Below are positions 26,259 through 36,132 of a stretch of DNA of 64,000 nt, in pieces. The stretch lies in NCBI GenBank assembly GCA_014190355.1, contig BJGH01000001.1, positions 1 through 64,000 on the forward strand. The letters are read 5' to 3'. Made by a program: the position numbers and the translations under genes. This stretch comes from Alphaproteobacteria bacterium. GTDB lineage: Bacteria > Pseudomonadota > Alphaproteobacteria > Rickettsiales > UBA1997. How positions within the stretch are numbered: the first letter of the stretch is position 1; each line of letters opens with the position of its first letter. The notes below the pieces were generated by a model. The model made no database searches, was not told the DNA's origin, and saw nothing but the letters and a program-made list of their open reading frames with translations.

Positions 26259-28454
26259 TCATAAATTTTTAAAGGAAAGATTTAAATTAAATGTTTTTTG
26301 TGGTTTGGTAAGATTGCTTGGATTATTTTCAGAAATAGAAAAGCTAAATATTGTACAGCAACCATTTCTAGTAAAGGTCATTCCTCTTTGAAGAGTTCTT
26401 TTAAGAGCTAAATCATGATTTGCAAAAATTTTAATTTGCCATTTTTTATCAAGGTTTATCCCAACATTAAGACTTAACTGTTCTTTTTTTTGGGGATTTT
26501 GAATTGTCTTTTTTATTAGTAGATAATCACTTAAAAGTGAAAATTTTTCAAAACTTATTCCAGATGTTAATTGATTCACCTCGTTATTATAACTTGATTC
26601 GTTAAGCTGGAATAAATAAGAAAAATTAAAATATTTTTTAGCTTTATAAAATGCTTTACCAACTATATTTGATTTATTATTGTCAGCAAAACCTCTGATT
26701 TCAACATCTTGTTTACCATCTGATATTCTATGACTTTGTCCTGCAAATAAACCAAATTCGCCGTATTTATTAAAAAACGCACTCTTCAAACCATAGCTAA
26801 ATCTTTCACCAATTTCATTACGATCATTTCCAGACAAACGATCAGCAATAAAAAGGTTAGAATAAGATAACTCACTATTGTTACTTTCTTCGTTAGGCAA
26901 TGTATTAAAATTTTTTTTATACGCACTTGAAACTAATGTGAACATAGGTTCTAACATTATCGTATTATTTTTTGACTTACGAACCACAGGTAGTCTCCAG
27001 TTAAACACATATTCTGTTTTATAGTTATTTACAATACTTTTATATTGGTTATTATTAACGTTTGATAATTTATAATTATTTTCTAATGAATATAAATCAT
27101 TTTGTAATCTTGCTGATATATCAAAAAGATTACCTTTAAAATTAAAAGGAATCTTTGCTTGCGGCGAAAGTGTTAGTCTTCGATATTGCAAACCATCATC
27201 TCTTTGTAAAGCAACAAAATCAGAATTTAAAATAAATCTTTCTTTGAAAAAATATGGTTTTGATTCAACATTAGCCTGTATCTGAGGAAGAATAAATGGT
27301 GCAGATTTTTCTAAATTTTTTGATTCCAACTCCTGAAATCTTATTGTTTTAACTGCATAATAATTACGACCTTTAATGTAATCAAAATTAATTTTAGATA
27401 ATGTAAATGCTGAATAATTAAAATGATAATCTCTTTGATAATCTCGATCTGATATTGTATTTAAATCAAAATCACTGCCTAAATTATGATTTATATTAAA
27501 GTCGCCTTTGCCTTGAACTTGCCAGCGATATTGTTGATTAGTTCGATTAACTATTACAGTATCTACATTATTAACAACTCTATTGTTGGCAATTTCAAAA
27601 TTTAAAATATATTTTCCATATTTTGAATAATTACGAAATGCATTTTCAATTAAAAACTGATTGTTATTAGAATACAATAAAGGAGTAAATGTAAAATCCA
27701 TGCTATCAGAAATTGGGTAATAGTATGGAAGCTTAATACCAAAGCCAAAATTTGAATTTTTAACATATGATATAGGTAGTAAGCCTGATTCTCTTTTTTT
27801 AGCAGGTAATGGCGTACTTAGGTAGGGAAAATAAATTAATGGAACATTCATTATTCTGAAAATTCCATGTGAGGTTTTGAGAGTTTGCTTATCACGATCA
27901 ATTTTTGTTTTATGGGATAAAATTGAAGCAAAATCTATTTTTTTTCCAGCAGATTTATAATCATTTACCAACTCCTCATTTGGGCAAAAAGAAAAAACAG
28001 TGTTATAAAGAGAAGTTATATTTGCTGTTTCACGATCAATTCTTTTTGAATGAATATATGATCCATCATTAAAAAAAATCTTACTATCAAAAAAACTTCC
28101 TTTGCTAAAATCATCTTTAAATTCTGCTCTTGAACCATAAACATTGCCTATTTCAAGATTGTTAACTTTTAAATTACCTATGGCATTTATTAATTTATTA
28201 TTTTTATCATAAGTTATTTGATCTGCATAAAGCTTAGTATTTCCTTTTGTAATTTCAACATCACCAGAGGCAATTAATAATTTTTTTTCATTGTCACCTT
28301 CTACCATCTTTGCTTTTAAAACTGTAGGTAGGTTATTGTCATTAGTCTTGATAGAAGGGATGGCTAAGGCATTCTCAGATAAAAAAAGATGAATCAAAGC
28401 AAAAACAACAAGTAATTTGCTGGCTTTATAAAATTTTTTTTTGCAAAAAAACAT
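26259..28454 (-). CDS. lptD: LPS-assembly protein LptD
   Basis: This 731-residue outer-membrane protein would insert LPS into the outer leaflet. It has a signal peptide (residues 1-31), then an OstA/LptA-type beta-jellyroll segment (residues 45-150) with LIASGDVEITKGNTKLYADQ, then a long beta-barrel with strands alternating around SGLLPISYVKNS and the FIYFPYLSTPLPAKKRE-type linker. The C-terminal strands end in NLSFKNL. The length is near the family's 750-800. Its ATG shares one base with the secD stop (TAATG), so translation is probably coupled. It supports an LPS-containing outer membrane, as does lpxD. Confidence 0.9.
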   Translation of the reverse strand: MFFCKKKFYKASKLLVVFALIHLFLSENALAIPSIKTNDNNLPTVLKAKMVEGDNEKKLLIASGDVEITKGNTKLYADQITYDKNNKLINAIGNLKVNNLEIGNVYGSRAEFKDDFSKGSFFDSKIFFNDGSYIHSKRIDRETANITSLYNTVFSFCPNEELVNDYKSAGKKIDFASILSHKTKIDRDKQTLKTSHGIFRIMNVPLIYFPYLSTPLPAKKRESGLLPISYVKNSNFGFGIKLPYYYPISDSMDFTFTPLLYSNNNQFLIENAFRNYSKYGKYILNFEIANNRVVNNVDTVIVNRTNQQYRWQVQGKGDFNINHNLGSDFDLNTISDRDYQRDYHFNYSAFTLSKINFDYIKGRNYYAVKTIRFQELESKNLEKSAPFILPQIQANVESKPYFFKERFILNSDFVALQRDDGLQYRRLTLSPQAKIPFNFKGNLFDISARLQNDLYSLENNYKLSNVNNNQYKSIVNNYKTEYVFNWRLPVVRKSKNNTIMLEPMFTLVSSAYKKNFNTLPNEESNNSELSYSNLFIADRLSGNDRNEIGERFSYGLKSAFFNKYGEFGLFAGQSHRISDGKQDVEIRGFADNNKSNIVGKAFYKAKKYFNFSYLFQLNESSYNNEVNQLTSGISFEKFSLLSDYLLIKKTIQNPQKKEQLSLNVGINLDKKWQIKIFANHDLALKRTLQRGMTFTRNGCCTIFSFSISENNPSNLTKPQKTFNLNLSFKNL

Positions 28455-30043
28455 TAGATTAATTTGAGTGATTTAGGACGATTTTTTTTAAGCCAAATTG
28501 CAATCATCATCCTAGTCAACAAAATAGCTGAAAACATTGATGATATAATACCAATAGATAAGGTAACTGCAAAACCCTTGACTGATCCATTACCAAAAAC
28601 AAATAAAAAAAATGCTACAATTAGGGTTGTAAGATTTGAGTCAATTATTGTTCGATAAGCTTGATCAAATCCCATTTCAACCGCTTGAAAAACAGAACGT
28701 TTTTCACGCAATTCTTCTTTGATTCTTTCAAAAATTAATACATTAGCATCTACTGCCATTCCCATTGTTAAGACAATTCCAGCAATTCCAGGAAGAGTTA
28801 AAGTAGCATTAAGTAAAGCAAGAGTAGTAATTATAATCGCCACATTGATTACCATCGCAATATTTGCAATAAAACCAAACAAACCATAAAAAATTATCAT
28901 AAAAATTCCTACAAAAAACATTCCCATAACCGATGAAATTTTACCACTGCGAATTGAATCTAAACCTAAAGATGGACCTACCGTTCTTTCTTCAATAATT
29001 TTTAAAGGAGCGGGAAGAGCTCCTGCTCTCAGCAAGAGCGCAACTTGACTTGCTTCTTTAGTTGAAAAGTTTCCAGAAATTACCCCTGAGCCTTGAGTTA
29101 TAGTGCTATTAATTTTCGGAGCAGTAACAACATTGCCATCCAGAACAATAGCAAAAATTTTTCCAATATTGTCTCGAGTAATTTGAGCAAATTTTTTTGC
29201 ACCAATGCCATTAAAACGAAAAAAAACTGCAGGTTGACCCTCATGATAAGTTGCGCTAGCATCAACTAACATATCACCGCTTAAAACTACTTCTTTTTTT
29301 AGAACTAAAGGGTATTTGCTTTGATCAAAAGCTGTGAAGTTTTGGGGATTAAGATTATTTTGATCGGTTGCTAAAAAATGAAAAGTTAGTTTAGCAGTTT
29401 TCCCTAAAAGCTGTTTTAATTCATCAGAATTTTGCATGCCAGGAACTTGCAGTAAAATTCTATTATCTCCCTGAGCTTGAATTGAAGGTTCTTTAGTTCC
29501 ATTTTCATCGACTCTTCTTCTGACAATTTCAATTGATTGAACAATTAAACGCTGCTTCATGGCTACCAATTCTTTATTGTCATAATAAAGCTTAAATTGG
29601 TCATCATCTTCATCAATAATAATTTGACGATCTAACTTTCTTATTAGATTTATAATTTGTTTTTTTTGCTCCTTATCATTAAGATTAAAGATTATTTTAT
29701 CATTGAAGAGTTGCGGAATAGATCTAATAGAATTTTCATTAAAAATATTCTTTATCTCTTCGTTAAGATTGTTGATTTGTTCAGTTAAATAATAGTCAAA
29801 ATCAACCTCAATCATTAACTGAGATCCTCCTTGCAAATCCAATCCCATATTTACCTTATTAGAAGGTAATATACTGATTAAAAAACTCTTTATTTTGTTA
29901 GAATTTTTATCAGCTTTATCAAATTCCGAAATCTCATAAGCACTATTTTGATCGTGATGAATAAAGGTTGGTAAGGCAAAATAAATGGATAGAAATGCAA
30001 ATACTGAAATTAAAACGATTTTAATCCAAGAAAAATTTAGCAT
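28454..30043 (-). CDS. secD: Protein translocase subunit SecD
   Basis: This 529-residue inner-membrane protein works with SecF and YajC to use the proton gradient in late steps of Sec export. It has one N-terminal helix, the D1 signature MGLDLQGGSQLMIEV near residue 63, a periplasmic domain, and five C-terminal helices with MAVDANVLIFERIKEE near 440-455. The length fits SecD. It is flanked by yajC upstream (18-base gap) and lptD downstream (1-base overlap). secF is not in the window, so the two subunits are encoded apart. Confidence 0.96.
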   Translation of the reverse strand: MLNFSWIKIVLISVFAFLSIYFALPTFIHHDQNSAYEISEFDKADKNSNKIKSFLISILPSNKVNMGLDLQGGSQLMIEVDFDYYLTEQINNLNEEIKNIFNENSIRSIPQLFNDKIIFNLNDKEQKKQIINLIRKLDRQIIIDEDDDQFKLYYDNKELVAMKQRLIVQSIEIVRRRVDENGTKEPSIQAQGDNRILLQVPGMQNSDELKQLLGKTAKLTFHFLATDQNNLNPQNFTAFDQSKYPLVLKKEVVLSGDMLVDASATYHEGQPAVFFRFNGIGAKKFAQITRDNIGKIFAIVLDGNVVTAPKINSTITQGSGVISGNFSTKEASQVALLLRAGALPAPLKIIEERTVGPSLGLDSIRSGKISSVMGMFFVGIFMIIFYGLFGFIANIAMVINVAIIITTLALLNATLTLPGIAGIVLTMGMAVDANVLIFERIKEELREKRSVFQAVEMGFDQAYRTIIDSNLTTLIVAFFLFVFGNGSVKGFAVTLSIGIISSMFSAILLTRMMIAIWLKKNRPKSLKLI

Positions 30044-30061
30044 ATATTTAACTGTTCAAGA

Positions 30062-30436
30062 TTAATTTTTTTTTGTTTGTGAATTATTTTCTTTTTCGTC
30101 TTTTTTTTCTGAAAATTCTGTAACATAATTTTTTAACATTTTAACTATTATGTTTGGAGCAATTTCTATATCTATTATGTTAGTCTTTTTATCAATTTCT
30201 CGGATTACACCAATTATTCCACTGTTGGTAATAACTTTTGAACCAATTTTTAAGTTATTAACGAATTCTTGGTGTTCTTTAATTTTTTTATTCTGTGGAC
30301 GAATTATTAAAAAATAAAAAACTACAAAAATTAGTATCAGAGGTATAAAACTTCCGGCAGTAAGACTTTGGTTATTTGAAACTGTCCCAACAGTTTCTTG
30401 CGCTTGAGATGATTTAATAAAAATACTTTCGATCAT
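30062..30436 (-). CDS. yajC: Preprotein translocase accessory subunit YajC
   Basis: This 124-residue protein has one transmembrane helix (about residues 29-47) followed by the YajC signature FLIIRPQNKKIKEHQEF and a small SH3-like domain with GSKVITNSGIIG. It associates with SecDF in the inner membrane. The basic, disordered tail is slightly longer than usual. It lies 18 bases upstream of secD, the classic arrangement. Confidence 0.95.
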   Translation of the reverse strand: MIESIFIKSSQAQETVGTVSNNQSLTAGSFIPLILIFVVFYFLIIRPQNKKIKEHQEFVNNLKIGSKVITNSGIIGVIREIDKKTNIIDIEIAPNIIVKMLKNYVTEFSEKKDEKENNSQTKKN

Positions 30437-30521
30437 TATGTGTAAAATTTATGTTAATGTATGATATTTCAGGGTTTACAAAAAAATAAAATATTCAAGA
30501 ACTACTAAAAGTAATTATTGA

Positions 30522-30716
30522 TTATTCTTCGTTTTTCAGTAATAAACTTTTTAATTTATTAACTTCTTCTATATTAACCCCTTTAGGTTGCTTTTCTGGA
30601 TTATTTAAATCAGGAATTTCAGAATAATCTGGGGGTAAGATTAAAGGATCATCCTTAGATTTATCACAAGAAATTGTAAAACAAAACAAAAAAATAGCTA
30701 GAAATATTTTAAACAT
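30522..30716 (-). CDS. Small lipoprotein, BamF/DUF3035-like
   Basis: This 64-residue product has a short signal sequence ending in a lipobox TISC (Cys17). The mature part contains DPLILPPDYSEIPDL, which resembles the PL(V/I)-PPD segment of the alphaproteobacterial BamF/DUF3035 lipoproteins of the outer-membrane assembly machine. It starts inside the last 8 bases of lspA. From general knowledge, lspA followed by a DUF3035 gene is a common alphaproteobacterial order, which supports the reading. It is shorter than usual BamF, so only the core would remain. Any other small lipoprotein is possible. Confidence 0.55.
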   Translation of the reverse strand: MFKIFLAIFLFCFTISCDKSKDDPLILPPDYSEIPDLNNPEKQPKGVNIEEVNKLKSLLLKNEE

Positions 30717-31326
30717 TTTTTTTAAATTTATTTATAAAAAACTCATCAAAGATTAAAACCATAATACCTATAAAAATAGCTGAATCAGCTAAATTAAATG
30801 CTGGCCAATGATATGATCCAAGATAAAAATCTAAAAAGTCTGCTACCGCTCCGTTCATAACTCTATCAACAGTATTACCAAACGCTCCACCGATTACCAA
30901 TCCAAGAGCAATAGCTATGTATATTTTTTTTACTTGATAAAGCCAAAACATTAAGGCTAGACCTATTCCTCCTTGAATTATAACAAATATAATCTCACTA
31001 TTCTCGATCTTGCTAAACATTCCAAAACTTACACCAGTATTCCAAACCTTAACCAATGAAAAAAATTCAAAAACCTTTATTTCAGGATAATTTTGTTTAG
31101 TTAACGAATTCAAATTTGTATAGTTATCAATTAAATTAAAAATATATTTTTTGGTGTAAAGATCAAGCGAACATATAATAACAGCAATAACTATTCCAAC
31201 AAAAAATAATGAAGAAAAATTTTTAAAAGAAAAAGTTTTTAAAGTAATTTTTTCAAAAACCCTTGAGATAAAATCTTTGAAAAAATTATTTTTAAAAAAA
31301 GTTAAATTTAAAAATTTATGTAGCAT
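30709..31326 (-). CDS. lspA: Lipoprotein signal peptidase (signal peptidase II)
   Basis: This 205-residue integral membrane aspartyl protease removes signal peptides from lipidated prolipoproteins. The two catalytic aspartates lie in GNTVDRVMNGAVADF and in the FNLADSAIFIG segment. Four hydrophobic helices are visible. The protein is about 40 residues longer than typical LspA, with a basic, Phe-rich N-terminal extension; no internal methionine offers a better start. Several predicted lipoproteins in this window (MltA, both VirB6-like proteins, the BamF-like protein, an unknown at 32.5 kb) would depend on it. Confidence 0.93.
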   Translation of the reverse strand: MLHKFLNLTFFKNNFFKDFISRVFEKITLKTFSFKNFSSLFFVGIVIAVIICSLDLYTKKYIFNLIDNYTNLNSLTKQNYPEIKVFEFFSLVKVWNTGVSFGMFSKIENSEIIFVIIQGGIGLALMFWLYQVKKIYIAIALGLVIGGAFGNTVDRVMNGAVADFLDFYLGSYHWPAFNLADSAIFIGIMVLIFDEFFINKFKKNV

Positions 31327-31501
31327 TGCAATTATATTTTGATCTATTAAAATATCTTAAATGTGATAGGTTTAAGCTATTAATTTTATTGTGTAATTTT
31401 ATGGATATTTTTTAATATGTCTATAATAATAATTACTTTGAATCTTAATATCATATCAAAAAAAATTTTTCATCTAGACATAAAATAAAATAATATCAAT
31501 A

Positions 31502-32416
31502 ATGAAAATTATTTTTATGGGGACAGCTCTTTTTGCCTGCCCTTCTCTTAATAAAATTTTACAAGAAAAAGATTTTGAAGTTGTAGGAATATACACACGC
31601 GAACCAAAAAATGCAGGACGAGGTCAAAATATTCAAATTTCACCAATTCACCAAATTGGAATTAATAATAATATTCCAATTTTTTATCCCAAAAATTTTA
31701 AAGAAATTGAATCAATTAAACAATTTAAAAGTTTAAATGCTGATATTGCTGTTGTGGTAGCTTATGGGTTATTAATCCCTAAGGATATACTTGATATTCC
31801 AAAATATGGTTGCATAAATATTCATCCTTCGCTTTTACCAAGATGGCGAGGTGCTGCCCCAATTCAAAGAACCATAATTGCCGCAGACAAAATAACTGCT
31901 GTTGACATAATTCAAATGAATGAAGGGCTTGATACTGGAGACATATTAATGAGAAAAGAAGTTATTCTTAATGGCGATGAAACATATCAATCACTTTCAT
32001 TAAAATTATCTTCAATAGGTGCAGAACAATTAACAGAATTACTAAAAATTATTAAATCAAACAAATTTAATCAAATTAATGTTATTAATCAAAACAATAA
32101 AGATGCTACATATGCATCAAAAATTACCAAAGAAGAAACTATTATAAACTGGCAAGAAGATTGTGAAACCATTATCAGAAAGATCAGGGGCTTAAGTGGA
32201 TCGCTAACTGCTCAATTTAACTTAAACAATAATATAATTAAAATTTATGATGCTAAAATTATTGATAAATTTAGCACTAACTACCCACCTTCCACAATTT
32301 TAAATAATAGCCTTCATATCCAATGCTCAAGAGGAGTTATTCAGCCCACAATCCTTCAACGGCAAGGCAAAAAAATTATGGAAATTAAGGAATTTCTTTT
32401 AGGTTTTAAATTATAG
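31502..32416 (+). CDS. fmt: Methionyl-tRNA formyltransferase
   Basis: This 304-residue enzyme formylates initiator Met-tRNA. Seen: the N-terminal KIIFMGTALFACPSL, folate-binding CINIHPSLLPRWRGAAPIQRTI near residues 106-127 with catalytic His and Asn context, and MNEGLDTGDILM. The C-terminal OB-fold is present but divergent. The length is close to the family's 310. It is a stand-alone plus-strand gene; def, the usual partner, is not in the window, but map lies at 36 kb. Confidence 0.96.
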   Translation: MKIIFMGTALFACPSLNKILQEKDFEVVGIYTREPKNAGRGQNIQISPIHQIGINNNIPIFYPKNFKEIESIKQFKSLNADIAVVVAYGLLIPKDILDIPKYGCINIHPSLLPRWRGAAPIQRTIIAADKITAVDIIQMNEGLDTGDILMRKEVILNGDETYQSLSLKLSSIGAEQLTELLKIIKSNKFNQINVINQNNKDATYASKITKEETIINWQEDCETIIRKIRGLSGSLTAQFNLNNNIIKIYDAKIIDKFSTNYPPSTILNNSLHIQCSRGVIQPTILQRQGKKIMEIKEFLLGFKL

Positions 32417-32437
32417 AAAAACTTAGTTTTATAAGTT
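32415..32437 (-). terminator. Possible weak terminator downstream of the minus-strand lipoprotein gene
   Basis: On the minus strand AACTTA pairs with TAAGTT around TAAAAC and is followed by TTTTTC. It lies about 60 bases after the stop of the 32.5-kb lipoprotein gene and next to the fmt stop, so it could separate the two converging units. The stem is short and AT-rich. Confidence 0.3.
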
Positions 32438-32498
32438 AAAAAATAATTGATTCAATAAAAATTCCATAGAGACAAATTTCAAAGATTGAATATTAGAA

Positions 32499-32828
32499 CT
32501 ACTCTTTAAAAAATTTAATTATTTTTTGACAATTTTTTATTTCAATCTCTGATTTTTTTTGATTGTTTTCAAGTTTAGAAATTAGTTCATTATAACAATT
32601 AACAGCATTTGATTTTAATTCTCTTTTACATTTATGAAAGTTTTTGCATGCTAGGTCAGTCTTGTCTATGGGAATTAATTTAAAATTTTTAATTGAATGC
32701 TCAAATATACAATAGTTACCGTAATTAGGAGGAGTTTTTTTAACAGTTTTGACAATAAATAAACTACAACTCGAAATAACAAACACCGAGGATATTAACA
32801 GAGTTTTTTTAAAAATATAATTAATCAT
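32499..32828 (-). CDS. Small lipoprotein of unknown function
   Basis: The 109-residue product has a basic start, a hydrophobic helix and a lipobox VISSC (Cys21), so it is a predicted lipoprotein. The mature part is lysine-rich with five further cysteines (for example YCIFEH, ACKNFHKC, NCYNEL, NCQKII), suggesting disulfides in the periplasm. I recognise no family. It follows pncC by 19 bases on the same strand. Confidence 0.65.
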   Translation of the reverse strand: MINYIFKKTLLISSVFVISSCSLFIVKTVKKTPPNYGNYCIFEHSIKNFKLIPIDKTDLACKNFHKCKRELKSNAVNCYNELISKLENNQKKSEIEIKNCQKIIKFFKE

Positions 32829-32847
32829 AATTTGAGTTTTTTTAATA

Positions 32848-33372
32848 TTATTTTTTGTTATAACATCTTATGTTTTTTAATTCTTCTAAAATCATCTCAA
32901 AAACATGGTAAGTAGTTTCAAACCTTATTTGCGATCTACTTCCTTTGAATTGGAATTTTTTGACTTTACTCTTATCTAAAGTTACTAAAGCAATATAAAC
33001 GGTTCCAACTGGTTTATTATTATTTCCTCCAGTTGGACCGGCAATACCAGTAACCGCAACAGTAATATCAACATTCGCTAATTTAATAAGCCCATTAGCC
33101 ATCTCCAAAGCTACTTCTTCACTTACAGCTCCAAACAAATCTAGCGATCTTTTTTTTACACCCAAGAAATCTATTTTTGATTGATTAGAATAAGAAACTA
33201 TAGAGCAATCAAATATATCTGATACCCCTGAAAATTCTGTTATCAAAGCACCTAATAAACCACCTGAACAAGATTCAGCAAAAGCAATTTTTAGTTTTTT
33301 TTCTAACAATAAATTGATTATTTCATTAATTTTTTTATGTAAATTTTTTTTTAAAAATCCATTTACAATCAT
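32848..33372 (-). CDS. pncC: Nicotinamide-nucleotide amidohydrolase PncC (CinA C-terminal domain)
   Basis: This 174-residue protein is the stand-alone CinA C-terminal domain, which deamidates nicotinamide mononucleotide in pyridine nucleotide recycling. Seen: AFAESCSGGLLGALIT near residues 34-49 with the catalytic serine, YSNQSKIDFLGV, and VTGIAGPTGG. The N-terminal CinA domain is absent, as in E. coli PncC. The start overlaps the spoT stop in an ATGA arrangement, so the two are translationally coupled. Confidence 0.92.
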   Translation of the reverse strand: MIVNGFLKKNLHKKINEIINLLLEKKLKIAFAESCSGGLLGALITEFSGVSDIFDCSIVSYSNQSKIDFLGVKKRSLDLFGAVSEEVALEMANGLIKLANVDITVAVTGIAGPTGGNNNKPVGTVYIALVTLDKSKVKKFQFKGSRSQIRFETTYHVFEMILEELKNIRCYNKK

Positions 33373-35549
33373 TGATAATATCCCCCGATTCTTTCAACTT
33401 GAATTGTTTTTTTTGAGATTCTTAAAGTTGATAAAATCTCCTCTAAATGTTCAACATTTTTAACATTAATGTCAATCACCACTTCAAAAAGATCTGAACA
33501 GCGATTAGTTGTTTTTATATGATTTATATTAATTTTTTTCTTGGCAATAACGCTTGTAATCTCAGCTAAAGCACCACTGCGATTTTCTACAACAACCCGA
33601 ATTTGACTAGTATAGCTACCTTGCATATTTTCATCCTCATCCTTCCAGCAAACATCAACAACTAACTGGGGATTTAAAGCAAAATTTTTTAAATTGCGAC
33701 AAGTTTTTTGATGAATTGTAACTCCCGTCCCAGTGTTAATTATCCCTAAAATCGGATCACCTGGAATTGGATTACAACATCCAGCATATCTTATCGCCAT
33801 TCCATCAACTAAGCCTGTTATGGGAAGATGAAACGAGGTTCTTTTTTTCTTTTTTTGCAATGGTTGAGCATAGTTGATAACTCTGCCCTCCTCAATGTAA
33901 TCAGGGTAAACAATTTTTAATATTTCATTACGATGAATTGATCCATCTGCAACCTTAAAGTAAAGATCGCTAAGATTTTTTTTCTTAAAATGACTAATTT
34001 TTTTTTCAATTAATTTCTCATTAAATTCTAAATTTTTAGATGAAAAATATTTTTGAAGAATTGCACTTCCCAAAGCTGTATATTCCTGATATTTTTCATT
34101 TCGAATAAAATTTTTTATTGCTGATTTTGCTTTTGAAGTAATAACAAATTGGAGCCAATTTGGAGATGGTCGTGAATTTTTTCCAGTAATAATCTCAACT
34201 TGATCACCATTTTCTAAACTAGTTCTCAATGGGGTAATCATGCCATTAACCTTAGCTGAAGTACAAGTATTGCCAATTTCAGAGTGAATAGCATATGCAA
34301 AATCAATTACAGTCGATCCATGTGGTAAATTAAAAATATCGCCATTAGGAGTAAAACAAAAAACCTCATCTTGATGCATGTTAAGTTGATGATGTTTAAG
34401 AACGTCACTAGCATTTTCTGAATTTTCAAATAAAGTTATTAACTCTCTAATCCAGCGATATTGATCTTTGTTAGGTATTTTAATATTTTTACCAAGAGAT
34501 TTTTTTTGAGACATATCTTCTTTGTAATTCCAATGCGATGCAACGCCTAGCTCAGATTCTTCATGCATTTGCTGATCACGTATTTGAATTTCAATTTTAT
34601 TTCCTTCAAATGCCAATACTGCGAGATGTAAAGAGCGATAACCGTTTTCTTTTGGAGTGCTTATATAATCATCAAAACTACCAGGAATCATATTGAAATT
34701 TGAATTAATAATACCAAGTGATTTATAACACTCAGCAACATCTTTTACAACAATTCTAAAGGCCATAATATCGTGAAGACTATAAAATCCGATATTTTTA
34801 ACTTTCATTTTCATCCAGATTGAGTAAGGTTTTTTTTCTCTCCCAGATATTTCACATTCAACATTATTTTTGACAAAAATTTCTCGTAAACTCAAAAGAA
34901 TTTTATCAATAATATTTTTATTTTTTTCACGAATCTCATTTAACTTTTCAGTAATACTACTTTTAGCTTGAGGATTAATAATTTCAAAAGCTAAATCTTG
35001 AAGCTCATCTTTAATTTTATTTAAACCAATTCTTCCAGCGAGTGGTGCATATATTTCTAGGCTTTCATTAGCTTTTTTAATTTTTTTTTCACGACTTGGA
35101 ACGAAACATAAAGTTCTCATGTTGTGCAAACGATCAGCAAGCTTAACAAGCAAAACTCTAATGTCCTGAGACATTGCCATAGTTAGTTTTCGAAAGTTTT
35201 CCGCAACCCTCTCACTTGAATGAAGGTTTTCCATTTTACTTAACTTTGTAACACCATCAACCATCTTGGCAATATTTTCATTAAAATTTACTGAAATGTC
35301 ATTAAGCGAAAAGGAAGTGTCCTCAACAACATCATGCAAAAGAGCCGTGATAACCGATTCTTCATCAAGCTTAAGATCGGCAACTATCTGGGCTACTGCA
35401 AGTGGATGAGAAAAATATGAATCTCCGGAATGTCTTTTTTGATTTCCATGTGCATTTTTGGCAAAAATATAGGCTTTATGAATCTGGGACTCATTTAAAT
35501 TAGGATAATAAACCTTAACTTTATCGACCAAGTCTTGTGATGAGATCAT
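33369..35549 (-). CDS. spoT: Bifunctional (p)ppGpp synthetase/hydrolase (RelA/SpoT homologue)
   Basis: This 726-residue Rsh protein would make and degrade the alarmone (p)ppGpp. The HD hydrolase domain is at about residues 40-190, with HPLAVAQIVADL and LLHDVVEDT. The synthetase domain is at about 240-370, with MAFRIVV and PKENGYRSLH. A TGS domain with FCFTPNGDIFNLPHGSTVIDF near 400 and a C-terminal ACT domain follow. Both catalytic motifs look intact, so it is bifunctional by inspection. It lies 33 bases downstream of rpoZ, the order found in many bacteria. Full-length Rsh is often lost in strict intracellular Rickettsiales, so its retention is notable. Confidence 0.94.
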   Translation of the reverse strand: MISSQDLVDKVKVYYPNLNESQIHKAYIFAKNAHGNQKRHSGDSYFSHPLAVAQIVADLKLDEESVITALLHDVVEDTSFSLNDISVNFNENIAKMVDGVTKLSKMENLHSSERVAENFRKLTMAMSQDIRVLLVKLADRLHNMRTLCFVPSREKKIKKANESLEIYAPLAGRIGLNKIKDELQDLAFEIINPQAKSSITEKLNEIREKNKNIIDKILLSLREIFVKNNVECEISGREKKPYSIWMKMKVKNIGFYSLHDIMAFRIVVKDVAECYKSLGIINSNFNMIPGSFDDYISTPKENGYRSLHLAVLAFEGNKIEIQIRDQQMHEESELGVASHWNYKEDMSQKKSLGKNIKIPNKDQYRWIRELITLFENSENASDVLKHHQLNMHQDEVFCFTPNGDIFNLPHGSTVIDFAYAIHSEIGNTCTSAKVNGMITPLRTSLENGDQVEIITGKNSRPSPNWLQFVITSKAKSAIKNFIRNEKYQEYTALGSAILQKYFSSKNLEFNEKLIEKKISHFKKKNLSDLYFKVADGSIHRNEILKIVYPDYIEEGRVINYAQPLQKKKKRTSFHLPITGLVDGMAIRYAGCCNPIPGDPILGIINTGTGVTIHQKTCRNLKNFALNPQLVVDVCWKDEDENMQGSYTSQIRVVVENRSGALAEITSVIAKKKININHIKTTNRCSDLFEVVIDINVKNVEHLEEILSTLRISKKTIQVERIGGYYQ

Positions 35550-35582
35550 TTTTCGATCCCCTAAAAAATGTTTTTATAAAAT

Positions 35583-35951
35583 TTAATCGTCAACTTCAAC
35601 ATTCTCATCGACAAAGGTACTGTCTTTAAGAACAATATTAACATCTGGATCATCTTCTTGACTAATATTGCCAGCTTCGTCAGCGATATCATCATGAATC
35701 TGTTGGTTGTTAGAAACTACCTCCACAATACCACGATTTTTAATTGATTTTACGATATTCTTTTTTTGCATTTCGATATCAAGAATTCCCTCCGCAACCT
35801 CTCTAAGAGCAATAACTGCTGGTTTTTCTTTACGATCAAGATTTGTAGGTGCACCAGATAATATACTTTTAGCTCTATTGCCTGCAATCAAGCATAACTC
35901 GAAACGGTTTGGAACAACTTCAATGCAATCTTCAACTGTAATTCTTGCCAT
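35583..35951 (-). CDS. rpoZ: RNA polymerase omega subunit
   Basis: This 122-residue protein is the omega subunit, which helps assemble RNA polymerase and, in some bacteria, contributes to ppGpp binding. Seen: MARITVEDC, then VVPNRFELCLIAGNRAK and the ALREVAEG segment. The C-terminal 50 residues are acidic and disordered, as in other alphaproteobacteria. It precedes spoT by 33 bases, a conserved order. Confidence 0.95.
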   Translation of the reverse strand: MARITVEDCIEVVPNRFELCLIAGNRAKSILSGAPTNLDRKEKPAVIALREVAEGILDIEMQKKNIVKSIKNRGIVEVVSNNQQIHDDIADEAGNISQEDDPDVNIVLKDSTFVDENVEVDD

Positions 35952-36132
35952 AATTCTGTGAAATAATTTTTTAATACAAATAATGTAACAGGTCCCATGT
36001 TAAAGTCGAAAATTATGAATGCAAGTTTAAAATAAAAAAAAAGTAGTTTTTTAATTTACATTATTTATTATTTAAAAAATTTTTTTAAAAATTATTTTTT
36101 TTAAATACTCCATAAAATTTCGTTACTTAACA

